DNA from: Mariniphaga sp963747515
GTDB lineage: Bacteria; Bacteroidota; Bacteroidia; Bacteroidales; Prolixibacteraceae
Direction: 5' to 3'
NCBI GenBank assembly: GCA_963747515.1
Contig: CAVVFN010000002.1
Location: forward strand, 558,001 to 622,000
Length of the DNA: 64,000 nucleotides
Part shown: in pieces, positions 35,178 to 43,537 of the stretch
Position numbering within the stretch: position 1 is the stretch's first letter
Layout: each line of letters begins with the position of its first letter
Position numbers and translations under genes: made by a program
The notes under the pieces: model-generated
What the model was told of the DNA's origin: nothing
Databases searched by the model: none
The model's input: the letters and a program-made list of their open reading frames with translations, nothing else

Positions 35178-36119
35178 ATGATTACACTTACTCAACTGGA
35201 GTATATAGTTGCGGTTGATACTTACCGTCATTTTGGTAAAGCTGCTGAATCCTGCTTTATTACGCAACCTACGCTTTCAATGCAAATCAAAAAGCTGGAG
35301 GAAGATTTAGAGGTTATTATCTTTGATCGAAGCAAACAACCCCTTATCCCAACCGATGTAGGCCAACGTATTCTCGAACAGGCACGGGCTGTTCTAAAAC
35401 AGTCGGAAGAAATAAATAATATAATTAAAGAACATAAGCATGAGGTTTCCGGAATGTTGCGCATAGGCATTATTCCTACGCTTGCACCATATTTGTTGCC
35501 AATATTTATTGGGCGTTACAAAAAAAAATATCCAAATATCCATATAAAAGTGGTTGAGAAAACTACCGGAGAAATTGTGAATCTTTTGCAGAAAGATCTT
35601 ATTGATGTAGGTGTGCTGGTAACCCCCCTTAAAGAAGAAAAGATAATTGAAAAGCCATTGTTTTATGAAGAAATGCTTGTGTACATACATCCTGAAAATA
35701 TCTTGCACAGAAAAGAAACCATTACCTTAAAAGATATTGCTATTCCTGAAGTCTGGCTGCTTAGCGATGGTCATTGTTTCCGCGATCAGGTTATTAATCT
35801 TTGTTCATTTTTAGGGACACTGGACAGTGAATTGCCCTTTCATTTTGAGGCAGGTTCTCTTGAAACGCTTATGAATATTATAGACAGAGAGGGTGGTATA
35901 ACCTTAATTCCTGAACTTGCTAAACTGGGTATGTCTGAAAGCAGGTTGAATAATGTCCGCTCATTCAGCAATCTGAAGCCGTTACGCGAAGTAAGCCTTG
36001 CATACTCAAGACATTTTTCAAAGCATAAGTTGATAAACCTTCTTTGGAGGGAAATAAAGGAAGCTCTTCCTCTCGAACTTCAAAATGAAAGCAGGGGAAC
36101 CGTTGTTGAATGGAGGTAA
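35178..36119 (+). CDS. oxyR: Peroxide-sensing LysR regulator OxyR
   Basis: The 313-residue product has an N-terminal LysR winged helix (LTQLEYIVAVDTYRHFGKAA, TQPTLSMQIKKLEEDLEV) and a periplasmic-binding-type sensor domain. Cysteines 200 and 209 in GHCFRDQVINLC have exactly the nine-residue spacing of the E. coli redox pair 199 and 208, which marks this as a true OxyR and not a generic LysR. Oxidation by hydrogen peroxide forms the disulfide and activates catalase, Dps and peroxiredoxin genes. No target gene is adjacent in the window. The gene is monocistronic, with a -7 box upstream and tRNA-Leu downstream. Confidence 0.93.
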   Translation: MITLTQLEYIVAVDTYRHFGKAAESCFITQPTLSMQIKKLEEDLEVIIFDRSKQPLIPTDVGQRILEQARAVLKQSEEINNIIKEHKHEVSGMLRIGIIPTLAPYLLPIFIGRYKKKYPNIHIKVVEKTTGEIVNLLQKDLIDVGVLVTPLKEEKIIEKPLFYEEMLVYIHPENILHRKETITLKDIAIPEVWLLSDGHCFRDQVINLCSFLGTLDSELPFHFEAGSLETLMNIIDREGGITLIPELAKLGMSESRLNNVRSFSNLKPLREVSLAYSRHFSKHKLINLLWREIKEALPLELQNESRGTVVEWR

Positions 36120-36146
36120 ACGTTCTTTTTTTATAAAAAAATTAAT

Positions 36147-36154
36147 TACATTTG
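36147..36154 (+). promoter_or_regulatory. -7 box of tRNA-Leu (TACATTTG)
   Basis: A perfect TAnnTTTG box ends 11 bases before the tRNA start, with a T-run upstream at about 36125-36132. Confidence 0.6.
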
Positions 36155-36165
36155 CGCCCTGTTTC

Positions 36166-36247
36166 GCGGACGTGGCGGAATTGGTAGACGCGCCAGACTT
36201 AGGATCTGGTGCCATATGGCGTGGGGGTTCGAGTCCCTTCGTCCGCA
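36166..36247 (+). tRNA. tRNA-Leu (TAG)
   Basis: The gene is 82 bases, with acceptor stem GCGGACG/CGTCCGC and discriminator A. The anticodon stem CCAGA/TCTGG frames the loop CTTAGGA, giving anticodon TAG. The variable arm (TGCCATATGGCG) is long, as in class II tRNAs. CCA is not encoded. Confidence 0.95.
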
Positions 36248-36250
36248 CAG

Positions 36251-36287
36251 CACCGCCGGCCCTTTCCGTAGGGAATAACCGGCGGTG
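36251..36287 (+). terminator. Hairpin after tRNA-Leu
   Basis: CACCGCCGG and CCGGCGGTG pair perfectly over nine bases with a 19-base loop. Only a weak T-run follows, so it may be a terminator or a processing hairpin. Confidence 0.5.
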
Positions 36288-36430
36288 GCTTTAAGTAATA
36301 AGTTCAAATATGTGACAGCACTGTCAATCCTGATCTTTAAAAATAGTTTTGCGGATTGAATAACAGTTAAAATAATGAGTTCTCCTTCTCAGATATCAGA
36401 TACCTAAAAAAAATAATTAGTTAGATAAAA

Positions 36431-37783
36431 ATGAATATTACCAAAGAAAATTTCGGCAACATAAATGCTGTAATCAAACTTCTGATTGAAAAATCGGATT
36501 ACGAAAAAACAGTGGAAGAAACACTGAAAGATTACCGTCAGAAATCTTCTGTCCCAGGATTCAGACCTGGAAAAGCACCAATGGGGTTAATTAAGAAACG
36601 ATTTGGGAAAGCTGTACTTGCTGATGAAATCAACAAAATGCTTTCTCAAAATCTTACGCGCTATCTTGTGGAGGAAAAAATCCGGATTTTGGGCGAACCG
36701 CTTTCAAGTAATGTACATCAGAAACCTATTGATTGGGAAAAAGATGAAAATTTTGAATTTGCTTTTGATGTTGCTTTGGCTCCTGATGTTGATGTTGCAG
36801 TGGATGAAAACGATAAAGTGGAATATTATACTATAAAAGTTTCAAATGAAATGATTGACCAGCAGGTGGAAATGATTGTTTCTCAGATGGGTCAAAGTGT
36901 GGATGTTGAAGAAGTAAAAGAAGATTCTCTGGTTCGGGGCGATTTTAGGGAAATTGATGAAAATGGTCAGGAAACTGAAAATGGAATTCAGGCTGAAGGC
37001 GTTCTTCTGTCGGTAAATCTGATTAAAGATGAGGAAATTAAAAATCAATTTATTGAAACTAAAAAAGACGATATCCTTAGTTTCAACCCGGTTACCGCAT
37101 ATCAGGATCGCCATGAAGTAGGGCATTTGCTGAAAATTAGCCATGAACAGGCTGATAATTTAAACAGTTCTTTTAATTTTACCGTAAAAGAAATTACACG
37201 ATTCGATAAGGCAGAATTGAATGAGGAGTTGTTTAAGAAAATTTACGGTGAAGATACCGAAATAAAAACCGAGGAAGATCTAAGGGAAAAACTGAAGAAT
37301 GAAATTGCTGCAAGCCTGAAACAGGCTTCCGACAGAAGATTTGCAACCGATATTCGCGATATGCTCCTGAAAAAACTCAATTTTGAACTTCCCGAAGAAT
37401 TCCTGAAGCGTTGGCTTAAAGAAACCAATCAGGAAGTAACCGATGAACAAATTGAAAAAGACTTTAATGGTTTTATGAAAGACCTGCGCTGGCAACTTAT
37501 TAAAGATGATGTAATAAAGAAAAATGAATTAAAGGTGGAAGAACCTGAAGCTTATGATTTTGCAAAAGTAATGGCGCAGGCGCAATACAGTCAGTATGGC
37601 ATTTACAATGCTCCCGAGGAACAACTTGAATCTTTTGCTAAAATGATATTGGAGAAACCTGAGGAAAAAGAGCGGATTTATAATAAACTTTTAGAGGATA
37701 AAACAGTTGAAGTTATCAAAGAAAAAGTTACTGTAGAAAATAAGGAAGTTACACGAGAAGAATTTGAAGAAATGGCAAAATAA
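36431..37783 (+). CDS. tig: Trigger factor
   Basis: The 450-residue chaperone binds ribosomes at the exit tunnel. Its N-terminal ribosome-binding domain has SSVPGFRPGKAPMGLIKKRF, which contains the GFRxGKxP signature at about residues 38-46. The middle peptidyl-prolyl isomerase-like domain and the C-terminal helical arms follow (LREKLKNEIAASLKQASDRR, FELPEEFLKRWLKETNQE). Length is normal for Bacteroidota. Only about 60 bases separate its stop from clpP, and together tig, clpP and clpX form the familiar protein quality-control cluster. Confidence 0.93.
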   Translation: MNITKENFGNINAVIKLLIEKSDYEKTVEETLKDYRQKSSVPGFRPGKAPMGLIKKRFGKAVLADEINKMLSQNLTRYLVEEKIRILGEPLSSNVHQKPIDWEKDENFEFAFDVALAPDVDVAVDENDKVEYYTIKVSNEMIDQQVEMIVSQMGQSVDVEEVKEDSLVRGDFREIDENGQETENGIQAEGVLLSVNLIKDEEIKNQFIETKKDDILSFNPVTAYQDRHEVGHLLKISHEQADNLNSSFNFTVKEITRFDKAELNEELFKKIYGEDTEIKTEEDLREKLKNEIAASLKQASDRRFATDIRDMLLKKLNFELPEEFLKRWLKETNQEVTDEQIEKDFNGFMKDLRWQLIKDDVIKKNELKVEEPEAYDFAKVMAQAQYSQYGIYNAPEEQLESFAKMILEKPEEKERIYNKLLEDKTVEVIKEKVTVENKEVTREEFEEMAK

Positions 37784-37843
37784 TTTTCCGGTGCCATTCA
37801 GAAGGTTTTTTGTAACTTTACACATTATTGGTAAAAAAATAAT

Positions 37844-38527
37844 ATGATGGAAAAAAACAATGAATTTAAAAAATATGCGGTTAAACATACCGGAATCAGT
37901 AGCCTGACACTTGAAAGTTACAGTTCAACCTATGGAAATTACATTTCTCCTACCATTATTGAGGAGAGACAGCTTAATATTGCATCAATGGATGTATTTT
38001 CCCGGTTAATGATGGATCGTATAATATTCCTTGGTGTCCCTATTGACGATACCGTTGCTAACATCATTCAGGCACAGTTGCTGTTTCTTGAATCCACCGA
38101 TCCTTCAAAAGACATTCAGATCTATCTTAATTCACCAGGTGGACATGTTCATGCCGGATTGGGTATTTACGACACCATGCAGTATATTTCGGCCGATGTT
38201 GCCACTATCTGTACCGGGATGGCTGCGTCAATGGGAGCAGTATTGCTTACTGCCGGGGCCACTGGTAAACGCTCTGCATTAAGGCATTCACGCATTATGA
38301 TCCACCAGCCAATGGGCGGAGCACAGGGGCAGGCATCCGACATTGAAATTACAGCACGTGAAATTTTGAAAATTAAAAAGGAACTTTACGATATAATTTC
38401 CGATCATTCCGGCCGGCCAGTTAAACAGGTAGAAAAAGATGCTGATCGCGATTACTGGATGACTTCCGATGAGGCTGTAAAATACGGAATGATCGATGAG
38501 ATCCTGTTTAGACCAAAGACAAAATAA
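37844..38527 (+). CDS. clpP: ATP-dependent Clp protease proteolytic subunit
   Basis: The 227-residue serine protease carries the triad Ser129 (GMAASMGAV), His154 (IMIHQPMGG) and Asp203 (DRDYWMTSDEA). It forms the 14-subunit chamber served by ClpX. An N-terminal extension of about 30 residues before the core (MMEKNNEFKKYAVKH) probably contains the propeptide. Six bases separate its stop from clpX, so the two are co-transcribed. A TAACTTTA sequence at about 37814 could give clpP its own promoter. Nothing is unusual. Confidence 0.95.
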   Translation: MMEKNNEFKKYAVKHTGISSLTLESYSSTYGNYISPTIIEERQLNIASMDVFSRLMMDRIIFLGVPIDDTVANIIQAQLLFLESTDPSKDIQIYLNSPGGHVHAGLGIYDTMQYISADVATICTGMAASMGAVLLTAGATGKRSALRHSRIMIHQPMGGAQGQASDIEITAREILKIKKELYDIISDHSGRPVKQVEKDADRDYWMTSDEAVKYGMIDEILFRPKTK

Positions 38528-38533
38528 ATAGGA

Positions 38534-39766
38534 ATGGCTAATAAAATCAGAATGGATAAATGCTCTTTTTGTGGTCGCGAGAAAAAGGAAGTAACCCTTT
38601 TAATTGCTGGAATAGAAGGTCATATTTGTGATCGCTGTGCCGAACAGGCATATTCAATTATCCAGGAAGAAACAAAAAAAGATAATGTTTTTGATTTGGC
38701 AGGTGTACAGCTTCTTAAACCCAAACAAATTAAGGAATTTGTTGATCAGTATGTAGTTGGACAGGATGAAGCCAAAAAAATAATTTCGGTAGCTGTATAT
38801 AATCATTACAAAAGATTAACTCAGCCATTCGATAAAGACGAAACGGAAATTGAAAAATCAAACATCATTTTGGTTGGTGAAACCGGCACAGGAAAAACTC
38901 TTCTGGCACGGACAATCGCCAAAATGCTTCATGTGCCCTTTACTATAGTTGATGCAACCGTTCTTACCGAAGCAGGATACGTAGGTGAAGATATCGAAAG
39001 TATACTGACTCGCCTGTTACAGGCTGCTGATTATGTGGTTGAGGCTGCTGAACGTGGAATTGTTTTTATTGATGAAATCGATAAAATTGCCCGTAAAAGC
39101 GATAATCCATCTATTACCCGCGACGTATCGGGGGAGGGTGTGCAGCAGGGTTTGCTTAAACTTTTGGAAGGTTCTGTTGTAAATGTTCCACCCCAGGGAG
39201 GAAGAAAACATCCGGAACAAAAACTGATACCGGTTGATACTAAAAATATCTTGTTTATTTGCGGAGGAGCTTTCGATGGTATTGAGCGTAAAATTGCCAA
39301 CAGGCTTAATACTAAAGTTATAGGGTATAGTGCCGCCAAGGAAGTTGAACGCATTGAGCGGGAAAACCTGTTGCAGTATATTGCACCGCAAGATCTGAAA
39401 TCTTTTGGATTAATTCCGGAAATTATAGGACGCTTACCCGTATTGGTTCATCTTGATCCTCTGGATAAAGATGCCCTGCGAAGTATTCTTACTGAACCAA
39501 AAAATTCAGTGATAAAACAATATAAAAAGCTTTTCAAAATTGATAAAATAAGTCTTGAATTCGAAGAAGAAGCACTTGAATATATCGTAGAAAAAGCAAT
39601 TGAATTTAAGTTGGGAGCCCGCGGGTTACGTTCTATCTGTGAAAGTATTATGAATGACGCAATGTATGAAATGCCTTCAGAGAAAACAGATAGTCTCCTT
39701 ATTACCCATGAATATGCACAAATGAGAATGGACAGATCGAGCATACGCCGGCTAAAGGCTAGTTAG
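38534..39766 (+). CDS. clpX: ATP-dependent Clp protease ATPase subunit ClpX
   Basis: The 410-residue unfoldase has the N-terminal C4 zinc-binding domain with Cys10, 13, 32 and 35 (KCSFCGREK, HICDRCAEQ), and the AAA+ module with GETGTGKT (Walker A) and VFIDEIDKI (Walker B). The ClpP-contacting IGF-type loop falls at VIGYSAAKE-FGLIPEIIGRLP, where the expected loop region is read. It unfolds tagged proteins and feeds them to ClpP. It is the third gene of the tig-clpP-clpX run and ends at a terminator 30 bases on. Confidence 0.95.
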   Translation: MANKIRMDKCSFCGREKKEVTLLIAGIEGHICDRCAEQAYSIIQEETKKDNVFDLAGVQLLKPKQIKEFVDQYVVGQDEAKKIISVAVYNHYKRLTQPFDKDETEIEKSNIILVGETGTGKTLLARTIAKMLHVPFTIVDATVLTEAGYVGEDIESILTRLLQAADYVVEAAERGIVFIDEIDKIARKSDNPSITRDVSGEGVQQGLLKLLEGSVVNVPPQGGRKHPEQKLIPVDTKNILFICGGAFDGIERKIANRLNTKVIGYSAAKEVERIERENLLQYIAPQDLKSFGLIPEIIGRLPVLVHLDPLDKDALRSILTEPKNSVIKQYKKLFKIDKISLEFEEEALEYIVEKAIEFKLGARGLRSICESIMNDAMYEMPSEKTDSLLITHEYAQMRMDRSSIRRLKAS

Positions 39767-39795
39767 AAGTCTTTTTTAAATGAAATAGTTTTATT

Positions 39796-39825
39796 AAACC
39801 GTGTCGCTTGCAACACGGTTTTTTT
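39796..39825 (+). terminator. clpX operon terminator
   Basis: AAACCGTGT pairs with ACACGGTTT around an eight-base loop, followed by T-rich sequence (TTTTTTT). Confidence 0.8.
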
Positions 39826-39889
39826 CAATTCCAGTAGTTTCTTCTAAAAAAAACAGATTCGCAGAAGAATGCCAGGCAAACAAAAACCG

Positions 39890-39918
39890 CATCAGAGTTC
39901 ATTTTGAGGCGGCTTTTG
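39890..39918 (-). terminator. sppA terminator
   Basis: On the minus strand CCGC-CTCA pairs with TGA-TGCGG (one bulge), followed by TTTTTG, 13 bases past the sppA stop. Confidence 0.55.
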
Positions 39919-39930
39919 TTTAAATATCAA

Positions 39931-41703
39931 CTAATTAACTGAAACATCATAAGGCATCCGGGCAATGATGCCGTTCATGTGAGAAAGTTTTTTCAGCTGT
40001 TCGTAATATGTGTAGCTTTCTCCCAGTTCATTTTTGAGGAATCGGGCTCGCAGGTTTTCAGTACCTGATTTAAAAAATTGCTCCAAAGGATCGGGCTGAG
40101 AAGGAAGTGCTATGGTCCGGTAGTTTTCGATACCGGCAATCTCAGCAGCCAGTACAATCGCGTCCTGAAGTCCCCCATATTGGTCAATTAAACCTATTTC
40201 CAAAGCATTTTCGCCGCTCCAGACACGGCCTTGTCCTATTTCATCGACCTGCTCTTTTGTCAAATTACGTCCATTGGCAACATGGCTGACAAACAAGTCG
40301 TAACCATCTTCGATGCTTTTCTGGAGCAGATGCCTTTCGTAATCAGTTAAGGGACGGGTTAATGACATAAAATTAGAATGTTCATTGGTTTCTACAACAT
40401 CAGTAGTAATTCCCAGCTTATCGTTTAATAACTCTCCAATATTGGGGATCATTCCAAAAATTCCGATTGAACCTGTTATTGTATTCGGATGAGCAACAAT
40501 CCGATCGGCGGGACAGGCAATATAATAGCCGCCTGAAGCTGCAACATCGCCAAAAGAGACCACCATTGTTTTTTCTTCAGCAGCAAGTTTTACTTCATGC
40601 CAGATGATTTCTGAATCGAAAACACTTCCTCCGGGAGAATTTATCCTAAGAACTATTGCTTTATATGAGCTGTCATTGCGTACTTTTCTTATTTCCCTGC
40701 CCAGATCTTCCCCAATAATCGCATCACCTCCCATTGATAACCCGATATCGCCGCTGGCATATATAACTGCTATTTTGTTTCTGCTGAAGGATTTCCCTTT
40801 TTCTTTACCGGGTGCTTTGACATATCGGGCAACACCAACCACCGGAATTTCTTTTGCATTTTCATTCCCGATAATTATACGTAAATCATCCAGAACTTCA
40901 TCTTTATATTTTGCAGCATCAACCAGCCCTGCTTCTACAGCTTCGGTTCCAAGATTAAAAGTTTGTACCTCGTCGGCCATCTCGTTTAATCGGTCAACTG
41001 AAATTGAGCGTGTGGCAGATATCCCCCGGAGCATGTGATTCCAAAGGCTTCCCATATAAACAAGCTGTTGTTCACGGTTTTCTTCACTCATTTGTTCAAG
41101 CATAAAAGGCTCAACAGCAGCTTTGAATTTCCCATGCCTTATTATTTGCATATCAATGCCAAGTTTATCGAGAGCATTGGTAAAAAACATCATTTCTCCG
41201 CCCAACCCACGGAAATCAACTGAACCCATAGGATGAACAACAATTTGGTCGGCAACCGAAGCAAGATAATAGGATTTTTGATCGTAAAAACTTCCGTATG
41301 CATAAACGGGCTTATCGCAGCTGTCTTTGAAGGCAATTAAAGCATTGCGGATTTCTTCTACCGAAGCCATTCCTCCATTTACTACAGAAAGTTTGAGGTA
41401 TATTCCTTTTATACGCTCATCATGAACTGCTTTTTCCAATGCATGTGAAATTTGATCCAGTCCTATTGTTCTGGTTTGAGGTATTCCAGGAATCGATAAA
41501 TCCTGAAAGGGATCATTGGGCGCACGATCTACTATTTGTTGTTCCAGATCAATTACCAGTATGGAATTTTCTGCAACCGAAACCGGTTTTTCGGTAGAGG
41601 AAATTAAAATTCCGATTACCATAAAAAACAGGAAAATACCTATAATGGAAACTGCAATAAAACCAACCACTGTGGCAAGTACGTACTTAAAAAAATCTTT
41701 CAT
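39931..41703 (-). CDS. sppA: Signal peptide peptidase SppA (67 kDa type)
   Basis: The ATG at 41703 (MKDFFKYVLATVVGFIAV) is preferred; an in-frame start 21 bases upstream only adds seven residues. The product is 590 residues with one N-terminal membrane helix and two tandem S49 protease domains. The catalytic Lys194 is in HGKFKAAVEPF (first domain), and the Ser390 is in VAASGGYY (second domain); the numbering follows this start. It digests cleaved signal peptides in the cytoplasmic membrane. The start of folK lies about 170 bases away on the other strand. Confidence 0.93.
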   Translation of the reverse strand: MKDFFKYVLATVVGFIAVSIIGIFLFFMVIGILISSTEKPVSVAENSILVIDLEQQIVDRAPNDPFQDLSIPGIPQTRTIGLDQISHALEKAVHDERIKGIYLKLSVVNGGMASVEEIRNALIAFKDSCDKPVYAYGSFYDQKSYYLASVADQIVVHPMGSVDFRGLGGEMMFFTNALDKLGIDMQIIRHGKFKAAVEPFMLEQMSEENREQQLVYMGSLWNHMLRGISATRSISVDRLNEMADEVQTFNLGTEAVEAGLVDAAKYKDEVLDDLRIIIGNENAKEIPVVGVARYVKAPGKEKGKSFSRNKIAVIYASGDIGLSMGGDAIIGEDLGREIRKVRNDSSYKAIVLRINSPGGSVFDSEIIWHEVKLAAEEKTMVVSFGDVAASGGYYIACPADRIVAHPNTITGSIGIFGMIPNIGELLNDKLGITTDVVETNEHSNFMSLTRPLTDYERHLLQKSIEDGYDLFVSHVANGRNLTKEQVDEIGQGRVWSGENALEIGLIDQYGGLQDAIVLAAEIAGIENYRTIALPSQPDPLEQFFKSGTENLRARFLKNELGESYTYYEQLKKLSHMNGIIARMPYDVSVN

Positions 41704-41876
41704 TTTATAATTCTTTATAAACAATAATAACTACAACTCCGGCCTTTAATTTTTCATAATAAAGGCAAAAATTTTTAATAATGACCAGGTCCTCTTTTTA
41801 TTTTATCTTTTCATTGCCTTTATATGACAAATGATGGGTAAATTTATATCTTAAATAATTACAAATATACAGTTCA

Positions 41877-42365
41877 ATGCATCATGTTTTTTTAGGAATT
41901 GGTGGAAATATTGGCAATAAACAGCAAAATCTGGAAAAAGCAAAGCTGTTCATCGAAAAAATGATTGGAGAAATCAGTGTGCAATCTTCGGTATATGAGT
42001 CACCGCCATGGGGATTTTTGGCTGAAGAAGATTTTTGGAATCAAGTGTTGCTTGTTAAAACTACACTTGAACCGGATGAACTGCTTTCTGAAGTGCAAAA
42101 AATAGAGAATCTGTTTGGCAGGACACGTAATTCCGGCTATTATGTTTCACGGGAAATGGATATAGATATTTTGTATTTTGATGATTTATCAGTCTCAACC
42201 GATAATCTGATCGTTCCACACCCACGTATTGCCCAGAGGCTTTTTGTTTTAATTCCTCTTGCAGAAATAGCCCCCGGATATGAACATCCTGTACTTAAAG
42301 AGACCAACCGTCAGTTGCTGGATAAATGTACCGACAACCCGGTAATTACCCGGATAGAGTTATAG
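41877..42365 (+). CDS. folK: Hydroxymethyldihydropterin pyrophosphokinase
   Basis: The 162-residue enzyme transfers pyrophosphate from ATP to 6-hydroxymethyl-7,8-dihydropterin in folate synthesis. It has the HPPK pattern: FLGIGGNIGNKQQNLEKAK at the N-terminus, SSVYESPPWGF, then GRTRNSGYYVSREMDIDILY (the metal-binding aspartates) and VPHPRIAQRLFVLIPLAEIAP. No other folate genes flank it. Length is normal. Confidence 0.94.
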   Translation: MHHVFLGIGGNIGNKQQNLEKAKLFIEKMIGEISVQSSVYESPPWGFLAEEDFWNQVLLVKTTLEPDELLSEVQKIENLFGRTRNSGYYVSREMDIDILYFDDLSVSTDNLIVPHPRIAQRLFVLIPLAEIAPGYEHPVLKETNRQLLDKCTDNPVITRIEL

Positions 42366-42530
42366 GGGGGCAGTGGATCTGAAATTCCTCCCGGAGTCAA
42401 AAAGCTCAAACGGATTACCTGAAGCATACTACCCGCATTCAGGTGTATTTTTCAACGTATTACAGGTTATTTAGGTTATTGCTGCTTTTGTAAAAAATGT
42501 GGAAATAAGAATTCTACAGCACATTATGCT

Positions 42531-42929
42531 TTATTTTGGAGCCAACTCTGAAAAAGGGAAAAAGGGAAGGTTTCGAAGTACCCAAAAAATTAATATTATG
42601 CTGAAGATAACCCAGGGAGTATTTTTCATGTAAAAAATATTAAGAAGGTTTATATGCAGCTGTTTATTTATAATTCGATGAATATAATGGTATCCAATGG
42701 CTAAAAGTGCCGGAAAAAAAAGAAGATTATAACTGAATGCATCCAATAAGTTTAAATGCAACAAGCTGTGGATTGCTCGTTGTGACCCACATCCGGGACA
42801 ATATAAATGGGTTGCCGAATAAAATATACAAGGAGGAAACAATTTATTTTCTGCCGGATTGTATAAATAAAAAAAAACAGCCAGTAAAGGAACAACCAGA
42901 AGAAATCCCTTATGGATATAACGCTCCAT
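42531..42929 (-). CDS. DUF2752 membrane protein
   Basis: The ATG at 42929 (MERYIHKGFLLVVPLLAV) is preferred over an in-frame TTG at 42950. The product of 132 residues is a small membrane protein: a first helix near residues 7-20, the DUF2752 core LYCPGCGSQRAIHSLLHLNL, and two to three further helices (LLFFPALLAIGYHYI, PWVIFSIILIFWVLR). The CPGCGSQRA cysteines are the family hallmark. Function is unknown. It starts four bases after the stop of the CD225-type gene, so the two form an operon, a pairing common in Bacteroidota. Confidence 0.85.
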   Translation of the reverse strand: MERYIHKGFLLVVPLLAVFFYLYNPAENKLFPPCIFYSATHLYCPGCGSQRAIHSLLHLNLLDAFSYNLLFFPALLAIGYHYIHRIINKQLHINLLNIFYMKNTPWVIFSIILIFWVLRNLPFFPFSELAPK

Positions 42930-42933
42930 AAAT

Positions 42934-43248
42934 CTAACTCCAGGTATCAAGTCCGTTAATTCCTATTCCTCCAATTACTCCAAAAATAGCCAGCAACGAC
43001 CACAGTAATGCCCCCAAAAGCCCGACACTTAAGGCAATTATAGCCCATAGCCTTGCATTCTTACTGGAAAGCCGGGCTCCTTCGTAATCTCCTGCCACCC
43101 ACTTTGAATTTACTTGTGCTGCATAAACTATTGAAACAATTCCAAATGGAAGGCAGCACAAAATTGTGGTGAGAATGGACCAAACCAGATAATTCGGAGG
43201 TGGTGCCTGATGAGGTGTTGGTGGATTCTGTTCCGGATAATCATTCAT
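42934..43248 (-). CDS. CD225/dispanin-family membrane protein
   Basis: The 104-residue protein has a proline-rich N-terminus (QNPPTPHQAPPPN), then the CD225 core: PNYLVWSILTTILCCLPFGI with a CC pair, the loop SKWVAGDYEGARLSSKNAR, and a second helix LWAIIALSVGLLGALLWSLL. This is the fold of eukaryotic IFITM proteins. In bacteria the function is unknown, though membrane curvature or transport is suspected. It leads the DUF2752 gene. Confidence 0.85.
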   Translation of the reverse strand: MNDYPEQNPPTPHQAPPPNYLVWSILTTILCCLPFGIVSIVYAAQVNSKWVAGDYEGARLSSKNARLWAIIALSVGLLGALLWSLLAIFGVIGGIGINGLDTWS

Positions 43249-43537
43249 TTTACATTGACTTTAAAGTAATTCTACACAAAATAGCGATCATAAATCAAAT
43301 TTAATGATATAAGTTTTATTTTGAAAAGCATTTGATGTAAAATTTTGAAGAATTACCCGGACATTTATACCTTTTAGGTTCAGTTATGCAATCAACTGCA
43401 GATTGGGAGCAGAATATGGATCTGAATTATCGTTATCAAGCCTTCAATTAACAAGTCGTTAACAAAACAGCAGTTAAACTAACAAAAGATATGTTTGTCT
43501 TATTAACAGACAAAATGGTTGAAAGGACACATAAATA

